Shown one piece after another: positions 34,776-44,486 of a DNA stretch of 64,000 nucleotides. Below the pieces are notes generated by a model, which did no database searches, was not told the DNA's origin, and worked only from the letters and a program-made list of their open reading frames with translations. The stretch comes from CANLBN01 sp050633825 (GTDB lineage Bacteria > Pseudomonadota > Gammaproteobacteria > Pseudomonadales > Cellvibrionaceae), in NCBI GenBank assembly GCA_050633825.1, contig JBOEHG010000009.1, forward strand, positions 56,156 through 120,155, written 5' to 3'. The position numbers were made by a program, and so were the translations under genes. Positions within the stretch are counted from its first letter, which is position 1, and every line of letters begins with the position of its first letter.

Positions 34776-35573
34776 TCAAAAACCTAAACTTGATAACAAA
34801 TCATCAACATCATCCTGACCCGATACAACATCCTCACGTTGATTTGCTTTATGTTGTGGCCCTTCTCCAGCGATATCCGGACCTTTTTCATCTTTACCGT
34901 CAGCATCATTATCGACTTCAATACCAACAACATCTTCAACCTGACCAGCAATACGTACTAAAGAAACTAAATTTGCTTCAACATCAGTAATAAGACTGAT
35001 CACTTTTTTAAGAACTTGGCCAGTTAAATCTTGAAAACCTTGTTCTAGAATAATATTTTGTAAATTTTCACCCAGTTGATTAGTGCTCACATCTAACTGT
35101 TCGAAAAAGACATCAAGCCTTTTATATAACTCTCTAAATTCATCCGGTGTCATTTCTCGATTTCTTAATCGAGTCCATTCTTGTTTTAATGACACAGCCT
35201 CTTGCCCAAGCTCCATTGATATCGGCGCACATGCCTCGACCATATCCATCGTTTTATCGGCAGCATTTTGTGTAAGGTTAATAACGTACTCTAAACGACT
35301 GGAGGCATCATTCAGTTCACAATCACCACCTTCCTTATCTTCAGTCCCTTTATCTCCATCAACATTAAAATTAACAATTGCATCATGAAGCCCGCGAGTT
35401 AGCTTTCCTACTGATTGGAAAATATGCTTATCGCGGTTTTCCGTAAGGCTATTAATTAATTCAGAAGCCTCTTCGTACTTATCGCTTTGCAGTTTTTCTG
35501 ATAGCAATGAAGCACATTGACGTAACTCTTGGAGTGCATCTTCATTTTCATTGGAAACTAACTGACTATCCAT
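34776..35573 (-). CDS. cheZ: CheY-P phosphatase CheZ
   Basis: This 265-residue, largely helical protein forms the long four-helix-bundle dimer of CheZ. The catalytic region is EQGFQDLTGQVLKKVI (about residues 178-193), containing the glutamine that attacks CheY-P. The C-terminus ends in DDVDDLLSSLGF, the amphipathic helix that binds CheY-P. It removes phosphate from CheY-P. It lies between cheY and cheA, 10 bp from cheA. Confidence 0.94.
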   Translation of the reverse strand: MDSQLVSNENEDALQELRQCASLLSEKLQSDKYEEASELINSLTENRDKHIFQSVGKLTRGLHDAIVNFNVDGDKGTEDKEGGDCELNDASSRLEYVINLTQNAADKTMDMVEACAPISMELGQEAVSLKQEWTRLRNREMTPDEFRELYKRLDVFFEQLDVSTNQLGENLQNIILEQGFQDLTGQVLKKVISLITDVEANLVSLVRIAGQVEDVVGIEVDNDADGKDEKGPDIAGEGPQHKANQREDVVSGQDDVDDLLSSLGF

Positions 35574-35607
35574 TCACTGACCTTATTGATTATTGGCACG
35601 TCTCTTA

Positions 35608-35988
35608 TTAGATACGTTCAAAGATTTTTTCAATTTTCTCTTTTAACACTGCAGCAGTGAATGGCTTAACAACATAACCATTAACACCTGCTTGAGCGGC
35701 TTCAACAATTTGATCCCGCTTTGCTTCTGCAGTGACCATCAATGTCGGTAGTTCAGCTAATTTTTCATCTGCTCTGACTTGCTTAAGCAGGTCTATACCC
35801 GTCATACCTGGCATATTCCAGTCGGTGACCAAAAAATCAAAGTCACCGCTCTTAAGCATAGGCAATGCTGTCAGACCATCATCAGCCTCTTGGGTATTGG
35901 TAAAACCCAAATCTCTCAGCAAGTTTTTGATAATCCTACGCATTGTCGAAAAGTCATCAACAATAAGGATCTTCATATCTTTATCCAA
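35608..35988 (-). CDS. cheY: Chemotaxis response regulator CheY
   Basis: This 126-residue single receiver domain has the phosphoacceptor D56 (VTDWNMPGM), the acidic pair in IVDDFSTMRR, threonine in VTAEAK and lysine in VVKPFTA. A TTG at 35988 is chosen because GGAGG lies 5 bases upstream; the alternative ATG at 35976 has no close site, and an ATG at 36018 would add residues absent from the family. CheY-P binds the flagellar switch (FliM) and changes rotation direction. The gene starts a cheYZAB set. Confidence 0.94.
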   Translation of the reverse strand: MDKDMKILIVDDFSTMRRIIKNLLRDLGFTNTQEADDGLTALPMLKSGDFDFLVTDWNMPGMTGIDLLKQVRADEKLAELPTLMVTAEAKRDQIVEAAQAGVNGYVVKPFTAAVLKEKIEKIFERI

Positions 35989-36173
35989 TGTAACCTCCAA
36001 ACTTAGGCTTATGAGCACTTCTATCTATAGTCTAGACTGTGTTTTTAATGTAGCCAGTCCAGTTATAAAAAAAATGAACTTTAGGGGCTGTTAATACTAA
36101 AAACGAGACGCAAAAAAGTGAATAGTGTTGATAAAACAATCACTTAGTCTTACAGCTATCCTTTAGACTAGTA

Positions 36174-36914
36174 TTAAAGCCATTCCTGTAATCGAGACCG
36201 TAAGCGTAAAGCAGCCTGACTATGGATCTGACTAATCCGCGACTCGCTAACGCCTAAAATTTGCCCAATTTCTTTTAAGTTGAGCTCTTCGTCATAATAA
36301 AGGGACAATACCATGCGCTCGCGTTCAGGGAGCTCTTGAATAGCTTTAACCATTGACTCTTTCAATATATCTCGATGAGTCTGGGAATGAGGGGTAGAAA
36401 AAGCAGCACTACTCTGTGTAGCATTTTCTATAAAAGATTCTTCGTCATTAAACGATTCTTCAATACTGAATAACCGTCCACAGACAGCATCCTGAGACAT
36501 CGCGTGATATTCATTGATATCAACACCCATCTGTTCAGCAACTTCTGCACTGGTAGCATCACGACCTTCTCTCGCTTCTACATCAGCCATCGCTTGGTTA
36601 ATTTGTCTTGCATTGCGGTGTACCGATCGTGGTACCCAATCGCCTTTTCGCATCTCATCAATAATAGATCCACGAATACGAATGCCAGCGTAAGTTTCAA
36701 AACTTGCGCCTTGAGAAGCATCATATTTTTGTGAGGCTTCTAATAAGCCAATCATGCCCGCTTGCAACAAATCTTCTAATTGCACACTGGCAGGCATTCT
36801 CACCATCATATGCTGAGCAATGCGTTTGACTAGTGGTGCATAGTCTTCAACGACGGGTTGATTGGATAATTGACCAGATTGTTCATACATGCTTATGCCG
36901 TCAACTGCTATCAT
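36174..36914 (-). CDS. fliA: Flagellar sigma factor FliA (sigma-28)
   Basis: This 246-residue sigma-70-family protein has regions 2 (LLQAGMIGLLEASQKYD, FETYAGIRIRGSIIDEMRKGDWVPRS), 3 and 4 (ERERMVLSLYYDEELNLKEIGQILGVSESRISQIHSQA). It directs transcription of late flagellar genes such as flagellin. It lies 7 bp after fleN, within flhF-fleN-fliA. Its anti-sigma factor FlgM is not in this window. Confidence 0.96.
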   Translation of the reverse strand: MIAVDGISMYEQSGQLSNQPVVEDYAPLVKRIAQHMMVRMPASVQLEDLLQAGMIGLLEASQKYDASQGASFETYAGIRIRGSIIDEMRKGDWVPRSVHRNARQINQAMADVEAREGRDATSAEVAEQMGVDINEYHAMSQDAVCGRLFSIEESFNDEESFIENATQSSAAFSTPHSQTHRDILKESMVKAIQELPERERMVLSLYYDEELNLKEIGQILGVSESRISQIHSQAALRLRSRLQEWL

Positions 36915-36921
36915 GCGTTAA

Positions 36922-37746
36922 CTACGCTTCTGCGCTTGCCTGTTGTTGTAATAATCGCTCAACAAAAAACTCAAGATGCCCACGAGGAGATGATGTCACG
37001 GGCCATTGATGTACTTTACTGGCAATTTGTTTATATGCTTGAGCAGCTTTACAACGAGGTGCGTATTCCAATACAGGCTTTTGTCGTTGAACTGCCTTAC
37101 GGACATTTTCATCAGCAGGAATGGCACCGACATATTGCATACTGATATCAAGAAACCGCTCGCATACCTGACTTAATTTGTTAAACAGTAACTGGCCTTC
37201 TTTCGTATTATTAACCATATTGGCAATCACACGAACACGGTGAATATTGTATTCTTTGTTTAATAGTTTTATCAGCGCGTAGGCGTCTGTTATCGAAGAA
37301 GGCTCATCACATACGACCATAAGAATTTCTTGGGCCGCACTAACAAAACTGACAACGGTATCGGAAATACCCGCAGCGGTATCAATAACCAAAACATCCA
37401 GTTGGTCGCCTAAAGTACTAAATGCTTGAATCAATGCACCATGTTGTTGAGGTGTTAATGCGGCCATGCGTTGAACACCGGATGCAGCTGGCACAATTTT
37501 GATCCCTCCTGGGCCATTCACCAAAATGTCCCGCAGATCGCATTCACCGGACAGAACATCCGCTAGGGTTTTATTGGCACGAATACCCAGTAATACATCA
37601 ATATTGGCAAGGCCTAAATCGGCATCTAACAACATAACGCGTTGTTGTAACTGGGCCAATGCTAGGCTGAGATTAACTGAGACATTGCTTTTTCCAACGC
37701 CTCCCTTACCGCCGGTGACAGCAATCACCTGTATTGGATGACTCAT
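36922..37746 (-). CDS. fleN: Flagellar number regulator FleN/FlhG (MinD-like ATPase)
   Basis: This 274-residue MinD-type ATPase has the deviant Walker A GGKGGVGKSNVSVNL (about residues 12-26), the DADLGLANIDVLLG motif and the switch segment VIDTAAGISDTVVSF. In polar flagellates FleN limits flagellar number by acting on FleQ and FlhF. It sits between flhF and fliA. It ends with a basic, hydrophobic helix (LEFFVERLLQQQ) that probably binds membrane. Confidence 0.95.
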   Translation of the reverse strand: MSHPIQVIAVTGGKGGVGKSNVSVNLSLALAQLQQRVMLLDADLGLANIDVLLGIRANKTLADVLSGECDLRDILVNGPGGIKIVPAASGVQRMAALTPQQHGALIQAFSTLGDQLDVLVIDTAAGISDTVVSFVSAAQEILMVVCDEPSSITDAYALIKLLNKEYNIHRVRVIANMVNNTKEGQLLFNKLSQVCERFLDISMQYVGAIPADENVRKAVQRQKPVLEYAPRCKAAQAYKQIASKVHQWPVTSSPRGHLEFFVERLLQQQASAEA

Positions 37747-37875
37747 TGGCAGTAGGACTCCTTAACTAATTAAGTGAATTGATATTGTTGTAATAAACAG
37801 AACTATCTATCTGAGTATAGATGCTTTCCCGTCGCTTGTAGGAAAACCTTATTTTGACTAACGTTTTACTCTGAT

Positions 37876-39276
37876 TCATACGCTTTCTTTTGATTGATAT
37901 GAGCTTAAAGCCCCTGTTTTACTGAGTTTGACCGCTTTTGAAACTAATTGATGAGGCTTAATCACAGCTAGATCATCAGGTACTGATTGACCATTGGTGA
38001 CATAAGCCAAGGGTAAATTGTTCGCCGTCAACAAACTGATGGCATCTCCCAAGCTTGCGCACTCATCCAACTTGGTCATAACACAAAAGCGTGGATTGGC
38101 AATACGGTAACTATGCAAAGAGGCTTGCATCATTTGATACTGGCTATTAGCCGATAGTACCAGTGCATTTTGTACATGTTGGCAACGTCTTAAAGCCGTT
38201 AGATGCGCTTTTAATAAAGGGTCGTTATAACTCATTCCCGGTGTATCAATTAACACAAGTGCCTGGCGACTAAACGTTGAAAGAATAGCAGGCAATTGCT
38301 GTAAATCATCCACTACTTTCACTTGCACATTCAATATTCGACCCAAAGATCTCAACTGGTCATGGGCAGCAATACGAAAGGTATCCGTTGTTAGTAAGGC
38401 CACTTCTTGTGGGCCATGCTCCATCACATAACGTGCAGCAAATTTAGCAATTGTTGTTGTTTTCCCTACACCCGTTGTACCGAGAAAAGCATAAATGCCT
38501 CCTGTTGCAACGGGATCAGCTGTTACCGCTGGAATTGAACGTGATAATCTAGCCAAGCTTTCTGCCCATAAATTTTCTTCATTCATGGATTCTTCATCAA
38601 TTGATTTTAATGAACGGATGACTTGATCATTGCATGCTCGTGTCAACCCCAAAGTTTCTAAACGTTGCTTGACATCTACAATGACGGGAACAATATCAGT
38701 AATCGCTTGCTGGTCTTGAAAACGGCGTTCTTGTGATTCGGCCATTGAGGCTAATTGCGTTTCAAATAGGTTACGCATATTCGCGATTTCATCTTGTAAA
38801 CGACGTATTTCTTCATTGTCACGTTGTTTATTTTCCGCAACTTGTGTATCTATTGATTGTCGCTGAGGAATGCTTTGTTGGGCCGGTGCCTCTTTTAACC
38901 ATTGATTCAGTTGTGGTTGTTCTACCTCTGAATACCGGGGCTGAGGCGACTCTTCTTTCTTCGCCCAATCACCAATGGTCATGTTCTCTTCTTTTTTTAC
39001 AGCCATCATTCGCCGCCGAGCCATTTCTAACTCAAGTGCCAATTCTTCTTGGGTTTTTCCCGATGCTAAACCTTTAACTGGTTGTGATACTTGCGGCTGT
39101 TTTACAGCCATTCGAGGTACGGTAGTCGGTGCAGGCAGCTCTTCAGATGTTGCTACTATCTCGACACCTTTACCCGTGCGCTGGGTCGAGAGAATCATCG
39201 CATCCTCACCCAATTCATCTCGAACCAGAGTGAGTGCTCGGCGCATATCAGCAGCAACAAATCGTTTACTTTGCAT
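37876..39276 (-). CDS. flhF: Flagellar placement GTPase FlhF (SRP family)
   Basis: This 466-residue protein has an N-terminal basic region and a variable linker with Gln/Glu-rich coiled coil (about 60-200). A C-terminal SRP-type GTPase follows, with P-loop FLGTTGVGKTTTIAKFA, DTFRIAAHDQLRSLGRIL, IDTPGMSYND and TKLDECASLGDAI. FlhF marks the cell pole for flagellum assembly. The 237-bp spacer before it contains duplicated palindromic elements, and no sigma-54 site was found there, so it may be transcribed from flhA. Confidence 0.95.
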   Translation of the reverse strand: MQSKRFVAADMRRALTLVRDELGEDAMILSTQRTGKGVEIVATSEELPAPTTVPRMAVKQPQVSQPVKGLASGKTQEELALELEMARRRMMAVKKEENMTIGDWAKKEESPQPRYSEVEQPQLNQWLKEAPAQQSIPQRQSIDTQVAENKQRDNEEIRRLQDEIANMRNLFETQLASMAESQERRFQDQQAITDIVPVIVDVKQRLETLGLTRACNDQVIRSLKSIDEESMNEENLWAESLARLSRSIPAVTADPVATGGIYAFLGTTGVGKTTTIAKFAARYVMEHGPQEVALLTTDTFRIAAHDQLRSLGRILNVQVKVVDDLQQLPAILSTFSRQALVLIDTPGMSYNDPLLKAHLTALRRCQHVQNALVLSANSQYQMMQASLHSYRIANPRFCVMTKLDECASLGDAISLLTANNLPLAYVTNGQSVPDDLAVIKPHQLVSKAVKLSKTGALSSYQSKESV

Positions 39277-39300
39277 AATCTTTACCTTCTTTTTACCTAC

Positions 39301-39486
39301 TGATATAAAACGAATATCCCTATTATTTTTATATCGTCAACTTCAAAAATTGATGAAAAATGTCATTTTCCTGATTTTTCACTCTCGCATTGAGCTCTGC
39401 TCAATGGCAATACTTCCTGTATTACTTGTTACTCTTTAGTTGATGATATAAAAAGAATATCTCTATTATTTTTATATCATCAACTT
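39301..39486. repeat. Duplicated palindromic element between flhA and flhF
   Basis: A 43-bp sequence occurs at 39301-39343 and again at 39444-39486 in the same orientation, matching at 40 of 43 positions. Each copy is itself an inverted repeat. The right copy sits inside a perfect 17-bp-arm hairpin (AGTTGATGATATAAAAA at 39438-39454, TTTTTATATCATCAACT at 39469-39485). The left copy keeps only 9-bp arms (39302-39310 and 39327-39335). Between them a third hairpin CATTGAGC-TCT-GCTCAATG (39388-39406) is present. On the minus strand each copy starts with TTGA(C/T)G, a possible -35 hexamer. Confidence 0.75.
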
Positions 39487-39513
39487 AATAATCTTCTATT
39501 CAAACCCGAATAA

Positions 39514-41727
39514 TTATTTAGGATCTGCGTTAATAGATGCGTCTATTGTCAAACGTTTGTTTTCTGGCACTTCAGTAAACGCCAAAATATGCATATCGGG
39601 AATAAACATACGAACAAACTTAGCCATCATCATCCTTAATGGTGCCGCAACCAATAAAACCAGCGGTTTTCCTGCTATTTCTTGCTGTTTAGTCGCTTCT
39701 AATAACGATGTTTGTAAGCGCTCTGCTAACATAGGCTCTATATAAGCGCTTTCGTCAACGCCAGATTTTTGTGCCTGTCCTACTGAGTTCAGCAATAACT
39801 GTTCCAAATTAGGATCAAGTGTCATTACGGGAAGCTCATCTTCATTTCCGATAATACCCTGTACAATTTGGCGAGCCAGTGAACGTCGAGCAACAGACGT
39901 CAGCGCATCCGTATCCTGACTTTGCCCAAAGCCCGTTAATGCTTCTGCTATGGAGCGGAAATCACGAATAGATACCTGTTCCCGCAATAAATTTTGAAGC
40001 ACTTTACGTAAAATATTTAAAGTCACTGTATTTGGCACAAGTTCTTCAACAAGCTTCGGAGAGTTTTTAGCCAAGTTATCTAACAACTGTTGAATATCTT
40101 CGTGACCTAGCATTTCATCGCTGTGTTTCTGCATGATTTGGTTAAGGTGAGTCGCAATCACTGTGCCTGCATCAACGACGGTATAACCTAATGTTTGGGC
40201 TTTATCTTTCAAAGACTTATCAATCCAAACTGCATCCAACCCAAACGCAGGGTCTTTTGTTTTTGTGCCCTGTAACTCGCCAAAAACTTGACCGGGATTA
40301 ATGGCCATTTCTTTATCGGTAAAGACTTCTGACTCGCCTAAGCTGACTCCCATTAAGGTCAAACGATATTGATTCGGCAGCAAATCTAAATTGTCTCGAA
40401 TATGAACAGAAGGGATAAGAAATCCCAGATCTTGAGATAACTTTTTGCGGACACCTTTAATCCGACCCAGTAACTCCCCTCCTTGGCTCTGATCAACCAA
40501 TGGGATTAAGCGATAGCCAACTTCCAAACCGACAATATCAACCGGCATCACATCATCCCAACTCACCTCAACGTTTTCTGCCTTGCCTTCAATAACATCA
40601 CTATTACCGTTATTTACTGCAGGCAGTGATTTAGCGTTACTGTTCATACTGCTCATTTTTCCCATTGCATGGGCTTTATCACTCGCCAGTACTTCTTCTG
40701 CATCGATATGCTGTTGTTTGCGATAAATTAGATAAGCAAGCCCACCGCAGGCTGAGGCCAATGCAAGAAACGCGAAGTGAGGCATTCCCGGAATGATTCC
40801 CATTAAAAATAAAATACCGGCTGAAATGGACAGAGCCTTAGGCGACTTAAACATCTGACTCATAACCTGAGTACGCATGTCTTCATTACTATTGACGCGC
40901 GTCACCATAATGGCAGCCGATACTGAGAGTAGTAACGAAGGAATTTGTGCCACCAAACCATCGCCTATCGTTAATAGGATGTATTTCTCTAAGGCATCAG
41001 CAAATTCCAATTGATGCTGAGCCATCCCAATGCTTAAGCCACCGATAACATTAATGACGAGAATTAAAATACCGGCAACAGCATCGCCACGGACAAATTT
41101 ACTGGCACCATCCATTGCTCCGTAAAATTCAGCTTCACTGGCAACATCTTTTCGCCTTTGCTTGGCTTCATCCTGATCAATCAGTCCAGCGTTTAAATCT
41201 GCATCTATCGCCATCTGTTTACCGGGCATAGCGTCCAAAGTAAAACGTGCGCTCACCTCTGATATACGCCCCGCACCTTTGGTAATTACTACAAAATTGA
41301 TAATAATAAGAATCAAAAAGACAACGAGACCAACAGCATAATTGCCGCCAATAACGACTTCCCCAAATGCTTGAATTACTTTACCCGCAGCATCACCACC
41401 ATTGTGCCCTTCCAGCAATACAACCCGAGTCGATGCTACGTTTAGAGCCAAGCGCAGTAAAGTGGCAACTAATAGAATCGTCGGGAAAACAGCAAAATCA
41501 AGAGGGCGTATGCTATAGACGCCAACCAGTAATACAACGATAGATAAAGCAATATTGAAGGAGAAGAATACGTCCAATAAAAATGCCGGCAGCGGTAAAA
41601 TCATCATTCCCAATAGCATTAAGAGCATAATGGGAATGCCCAGATTATTACTACCAACACTCTTGATAGACGCGAGTGTCGTTCGGGGTTCAGGGAATTT
41701 TAATTGACTAAAATTAGGTAAATCCAT
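39514..41727 (-). CDS. flhA: Flagellar type III export gate protein FlhA
   Basis: This 737-residue protein has eight N-terminal membrane helices (about 30-330) with the FHIPEP signature region (PLDFAVFPTILLVATLLRLALN and the charged AGRISEVSARFTLDAMPGKQMAIDADL loop). A large C-terminal cytoplasmic domain (about 380-737) docks export chaperones. Its nonameric ring forms the export gate with FlhB and FliPQR. A sigma-54 promoter lies 47-62 bp upstream of the start. Confidence 0.97.
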   Translation of the reverse strand: MDLPNFSQLKFPEPRTTLASIKSVGSNNLGIPIMLLMLLGMMILPLPAFLLDVFFSFNIALSIVVLLVGVYSIRPLDFAVFPTILLVATLLRLALNVASTRVVLLEGHNGGDAAGKVIQAFGEVVIGGNYAVGLVVFLILIIINFVVITKGAGRISEVSARFTLDAMPGKQMAIDADLNAGLIDQDEAKQRRKDVASEAEFYGAMDGASKFVRGDAVAGILILVINVIGGLSIGMAQHQLEFADALEKYILLTIGDGLVAQIPSLLLSVSAAIMVTRVNSNEDMRTQVMSQMFKSPKALSISAGILFLMGIIPGMPHFAFLALASACGGLAYLIYRKQQHIDAEEVLASDKAHAMGKMSSMNSNAKSLPAVNNGNSDVIEGKAENVEVSWDDVMPVDIVGLEVGYRLIPLVDQSQGGELLGRIKGVRKKLSQDLGFLIPSVHIRDNLDLLPNQYRLTLMGVSLGESEVFTDKEMAINPGQVFGELQGTKTKDPAFGLDAVWIDKSLKDKAQTLGYTVVDAGTVIATHLNQIMQKHSDEMLGHEDIQQLLDNLAKNSPKLVEELVPNTVTLNILRKVLQNLLREQVSIRDFRSIAEALTGFGQSQDTDALTSVARRSLARQIVQGIIGNEDELPVMTLDPNLEQLLLNSVGQAQKSGVDESAYIEPMLAERLQTSLLEATKQQEIAGKPLVLLVAAPLRMMMAKFVRMFIPDMHILAFTEVPENKRLTIDASINADPK

Positions 41728-41773
41728 GCATTGTCGCTTTTTTGACGTTAATTAATGCGATTATTACCGTCAT

Positions 41774-41789
41774 TGCATGAAGTGTGCCG
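41774..41789 (-). promoter_or_regulatory. Sigma-54 promoter of flhA
   Basis: On the minus strand CGGCAC-ACTTC-ATGCA fits the -24/-12 consensus TGGCAC-N5-TTGCA, with the invariant GG and GC at correct spacing and two mismatches elsewhere. The predicted transcription start is about 35 bases before the flhA ATG. Confidence 0.7.
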
Positions 41790-42009
41790 CTTGTTAAGAA
41801 AGAAAATATTACCTAAAGATAACTTGATTAAGCTATTGTCAAAGATCAGTTACTGAAAAATTCTATATACAACTTTAAAAGATACCTCTAACTCATTGAA
41901 AAAAAAGGCATAAATATTTTTATTCTATTTGATAATAAGAATTGAATAAATAATAAACTTTAGTTAAAGTAATCTATCATTTTGACGCATATCCCAGAAG
42001 GAATTTAAT

Positions 42010-42492
42010 GTGGCTATTTCGGAGTTAAGCCGTGAAAGCGAGGAGTTTAGTAAAACTTCACGTGATGGGCTTAATGAAACAGTAAAAGAGAGGACGGAAT
42101 TAAGTGATTCTGACTATCCTCCTGTCTATGGAACACCATATGATTCATCTTATGGTTCATCCTGTGACGCATCGCCGCTAGACAATATGCCGGGCTTTAC
42201 CAAGCCACCTGCCGTTGCCATCGTTGATAATGAGAAGGTCTGGAAGATCCTTAGAAAAGAAGGCTACACAGCACAAAAAGCTCAGGTTAAAGCCTTAAAT
42301 TTCTTCCACTCTCCCATTGATGTTTTTCAATATGCTCTTTATTACTTTGGCACGACAGACTTCTTTATTGTGCTGATGATCAATAAAAGAAAGCGTTCAA
42401 TCTATGGCTACCATATTTTAGATCTTACGCAGGAATATTCTCTCTCTGAAGACTTGGCCAATCGTATGAAAGCGAAGGATATTATTTTATAA
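42010..42492 (+). CDS. Hypothetical protein inserted between flhA and flhB
   Basis: This 160-residue protein starts at GTG with AGAAGGA 7-8 bases upstream. The N-terminal half is polar and disordered, rich in Ser, Glu, Tyr, Pro (SDSDYPPVYGTPYDSSYGSS). The C-terminal half (about 75-160) looks folded, with a tryptophan- and aromatic-rich region (KVWKILRKEGYTAQKA, YALYYFGTTDFFIVLMINK). It has no signal sequence. It is the only plus-strand gene within the flagellar block and ends 10 bp from the convergent flhB stop. I recognise no family; a flagellar role is only suggested by place. Confidence 0.65.
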   Translation: MAISELSRESEEFSKTSRDGLNETVKERTELSDSDYPPVYGTPYDSSYGSSCDASPLDNMPGFTKPPAVAIVDNEKVWKILRKEGYTAQKAQVKALNFFHSPIDVFQYALYYFGTTDFFIVLMINKRKRSIYGYHILDLTQEYSLSEDLANRMKAKDIIL

Positions 42493-42502
42493 AGGCGCCT
42501 GA

Positions 42503-43639
42503 TCACTCATCATAAATCATATCACTTGGCACAGTAATGGAATGCGGGTATGCAGGCCGTAGACCTTTTCCTTGTCGAAAATTACGTAATTGAAAAACAT
42601 AAGCTAATATTTTCGCAACAGCCACATAAAGCCCCGTAGGAATTTCCTGATCAAGCTTTGTTGTATAGTAAATCGCCCTTGCCAAGCGTGGTGATTCAAC
42701 AACTTCTACCTGATGAGCACCTGCAATTTCTCTAATCTTTAATGCCACTTGATCAACACCCCGGGCAACAACAATCGGTGTTGTCATATCATCAGGCTTG
42801 TACTTTATTGCAATGGCGTAGTGGGTTGGATTAGTAATAACAACGTCAGCATCAGGTACTTCACCCATCATTCGGCGATTCGCCATTTCTTGTTGTAACT
42901 GACGAATTTTACTTTTAACTTCCGGTTTTCCATCCGTATCCTTCATTTCGTCCTTAATCTCTTGCACCGACATCCGCAATTTTTGTTTGTGATCCCACAA
43001 CTGAAATGGAACGTCAATTAAGGCAACGATTATAGTCGCAGCGGATAATGCTAAGGTTACCCATGCTCCTATCCATAAAGAATGCTTTATAGCATTTTCA
43101 ACCTCTTCGTAAGCTAGGCTTTCTAAATCTCCTTTTAAAAGCCCTAACAATACAATGGTAAGCACTGTCATTAAAACAACTTTAGCAACAGCCTTCCCTA
43201 GTTCAACTAAGGATTTAAGCGAAAACATTCGCTTAGTGCCTTCTAAGGGATCCATGCGACTAAATTTTGGCATCAGTGATTTAGTACTAAACAACCATCC
43301 GCCTAAGGATACTGGCCCTAACACAGCCGCTAATAGCAAAATACCAAACAGCGGCGCCAAACCAATTAAAACATCGCTGATAGACTGTACCAAATAATGT
43401 ATCATCATCACTGGATCAAATATAACCTCTCTTGGAATAGAAAAGTTATATTTTGAAATTGCAGCAATTTTTTCGCTTAGCAAAGCACCAAACCACAAAA
43501 AACCTAGTGCAGAAGCAAGTAGTACTGCCGTAGTTGTTAACTCTTTTGAACGTGCAGCCTGGCCATCCTCTCGAGATTTTTCGAGACGCCTCGACGTCGG
43601 TTCTTCTGTCTTTTCCTGACTTTGATCATTATCAGACAT
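42503..43639 (-). CDS. flhB: Flagellar export substrate-specificity switch FlhB
   Basis: This 378-residue protein has four membrane helices (about 30-215) and a cytoplasmic domain with the autocleavage site NPTHYAIAIKY (about 265-275). The opening SQEKTEEPTSRRLEKSREDGQ is diagnostic. Self-cleavage between N and P, together with FliK, switches export from hook to filament proteins. The ATG at 43639 is chosen because AGG lies 8 bases upstream; a TTG two codons earlier is possible. It is the last gene of the fliLMNOPQR-flhB run. Confidence 0.96.
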   Translation of the reverse strand: MSDNDQSQEKTEEPTSRRLEKSREDGQAARSKELTTTAVLLASALGFLWFGALLSEKIAAISKYNFSIPREVIFDPVMMIHYLVQSISDVLIGLAPLFGILLLAAVLGPVSLGGWLFSTKSLMPKFSRMDPLEGTKRMFSLKSLVELGKAVAKVVLMTVLTIVLLGLLKGDLESLAYEEVENAIKHSLWIGAWVTLALSAATIIVALIDVPFQLWDHKQKLRMSVQEIKDEMKDTDGKPEVKSKIRQLQQEMANRRMMGEVPDADVVITNPTHYAIAIKYKPDDMTTPIVVARGVDQVALKIREIAGAHQVEVVESPRLARAIYYTTKLDQEIPTGLYVAVAKILAYVFQLRNFRQGKGLRPAYPHSITVPSDMIYDE

Positions 43640-43685
43640 TGACAATACCTATTAAAAAATACTCGCAATGATTGTTATAAAAACG

Positions 43686-44462
43686 TTAAGGCTCAAGTAA
43701 TTGTTGACCGAAGATAAATCCTTGATTGACAAATTCTTGAAACAAAGGTAGAAAAACAGGAAAACCTAACCACATAATTAATAAACCAAAAATAAGGGTT
43801 ATAGGAAAGCCTACCGCAAATATATTAATCTGTGGCGCGGAACGACTCATAATACCAAAAGCAATATTAACAACTAACAAAGCGGTTAATACAGGCAAGG
43901 ATATGGTTAAGGCACTACCAAACATCCACCCTCCCATTTTTGTTATTGCGTCAAAATCCACACCAGAAAACCCTTGGGTTCCAATAGGCAAAATTGTAAA
44001 ACTATCAACCAGGACCTGCACCAGAGCTAAATGACCATTAATGCTCAAAAATAATAATGTGGTGGTCAGCAAATAAAACTGAGAAATTACCGTAACAGAA
44101 ACACCATTAGCAGGATCATTCATTGATGCAAACCCTAAACCCATTTTCATAGCAATATATTGTCCTGCCAAAACAAACACCTGAAATACAACCTGAAATA
44201 CAAACCCTAGACTTACACCTATTAAAACTTGCTGCAAAGTTGTATAAAGAGAAAAAAAAGATACCCCATCAAAAGGGGGCAATGGTGGCAAAAGGGGAAC
44301 AACTAGCAGGCTTAAGACCACACCAAAAACAAGACGGATTCTGGTGGACAATATTTTTGTACCAAAAATAGGAGCTGCCAAAAGAAATGCTGTAATCCTC
44401 ACCAAGGGCCAAATATATTGACCAACAAATTGTGTTATTTGATAATCACTAAATTCAAACAT
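43686..44462 (-). CDS. fliR: Flagellar export gate protein FliR
   Basis: This 258-residue hydrophobic protein has about six helices; the family pattern GLGFASMNDPANGVSVTVISQF is visible in the middle. It forms the export gate core with FliP and FliQ. The ATG at 44462, preceded by AGGTAAG, is preferred to the TTG four codons upstream. It starts 25 bp after fliQ and is followed by flhB after 46 bp. Confidence 0.95.
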   Translation of the reverse strand: MFEFSDYQITQFVGQYIWPLVRITAFLLAAPIFGTKILSTRIRLVFGVVLSLLVVPLLPPLPPFDGVSFFSLYTTLQQVLIGVSLGFVFQVVFQVFVLAGQYIAMKMGLGFASMNDPANGVSVTVISQFYLLTTTLLFLSINGHLALVQVLVDSFTILPIGTQGFSGVDFDAITKMGGWMFGSALTISLPVLTALLVVNIAFGIMSRSAPQINIFAVGFPITLIFGLLIMWLGFPVFLPLFQEFVNQGFIFGQQLLEP

Positions 44463-44486
44463 CTTACCTAGCAAAAGCCATCGTCA

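Noticed and set aside
36080..36120. Possible sigma-28 promoter before cheY (CTAAAGTTC)
   Set aside because: No GCCGATAA-like -10 box occurs at the right distance downstream.
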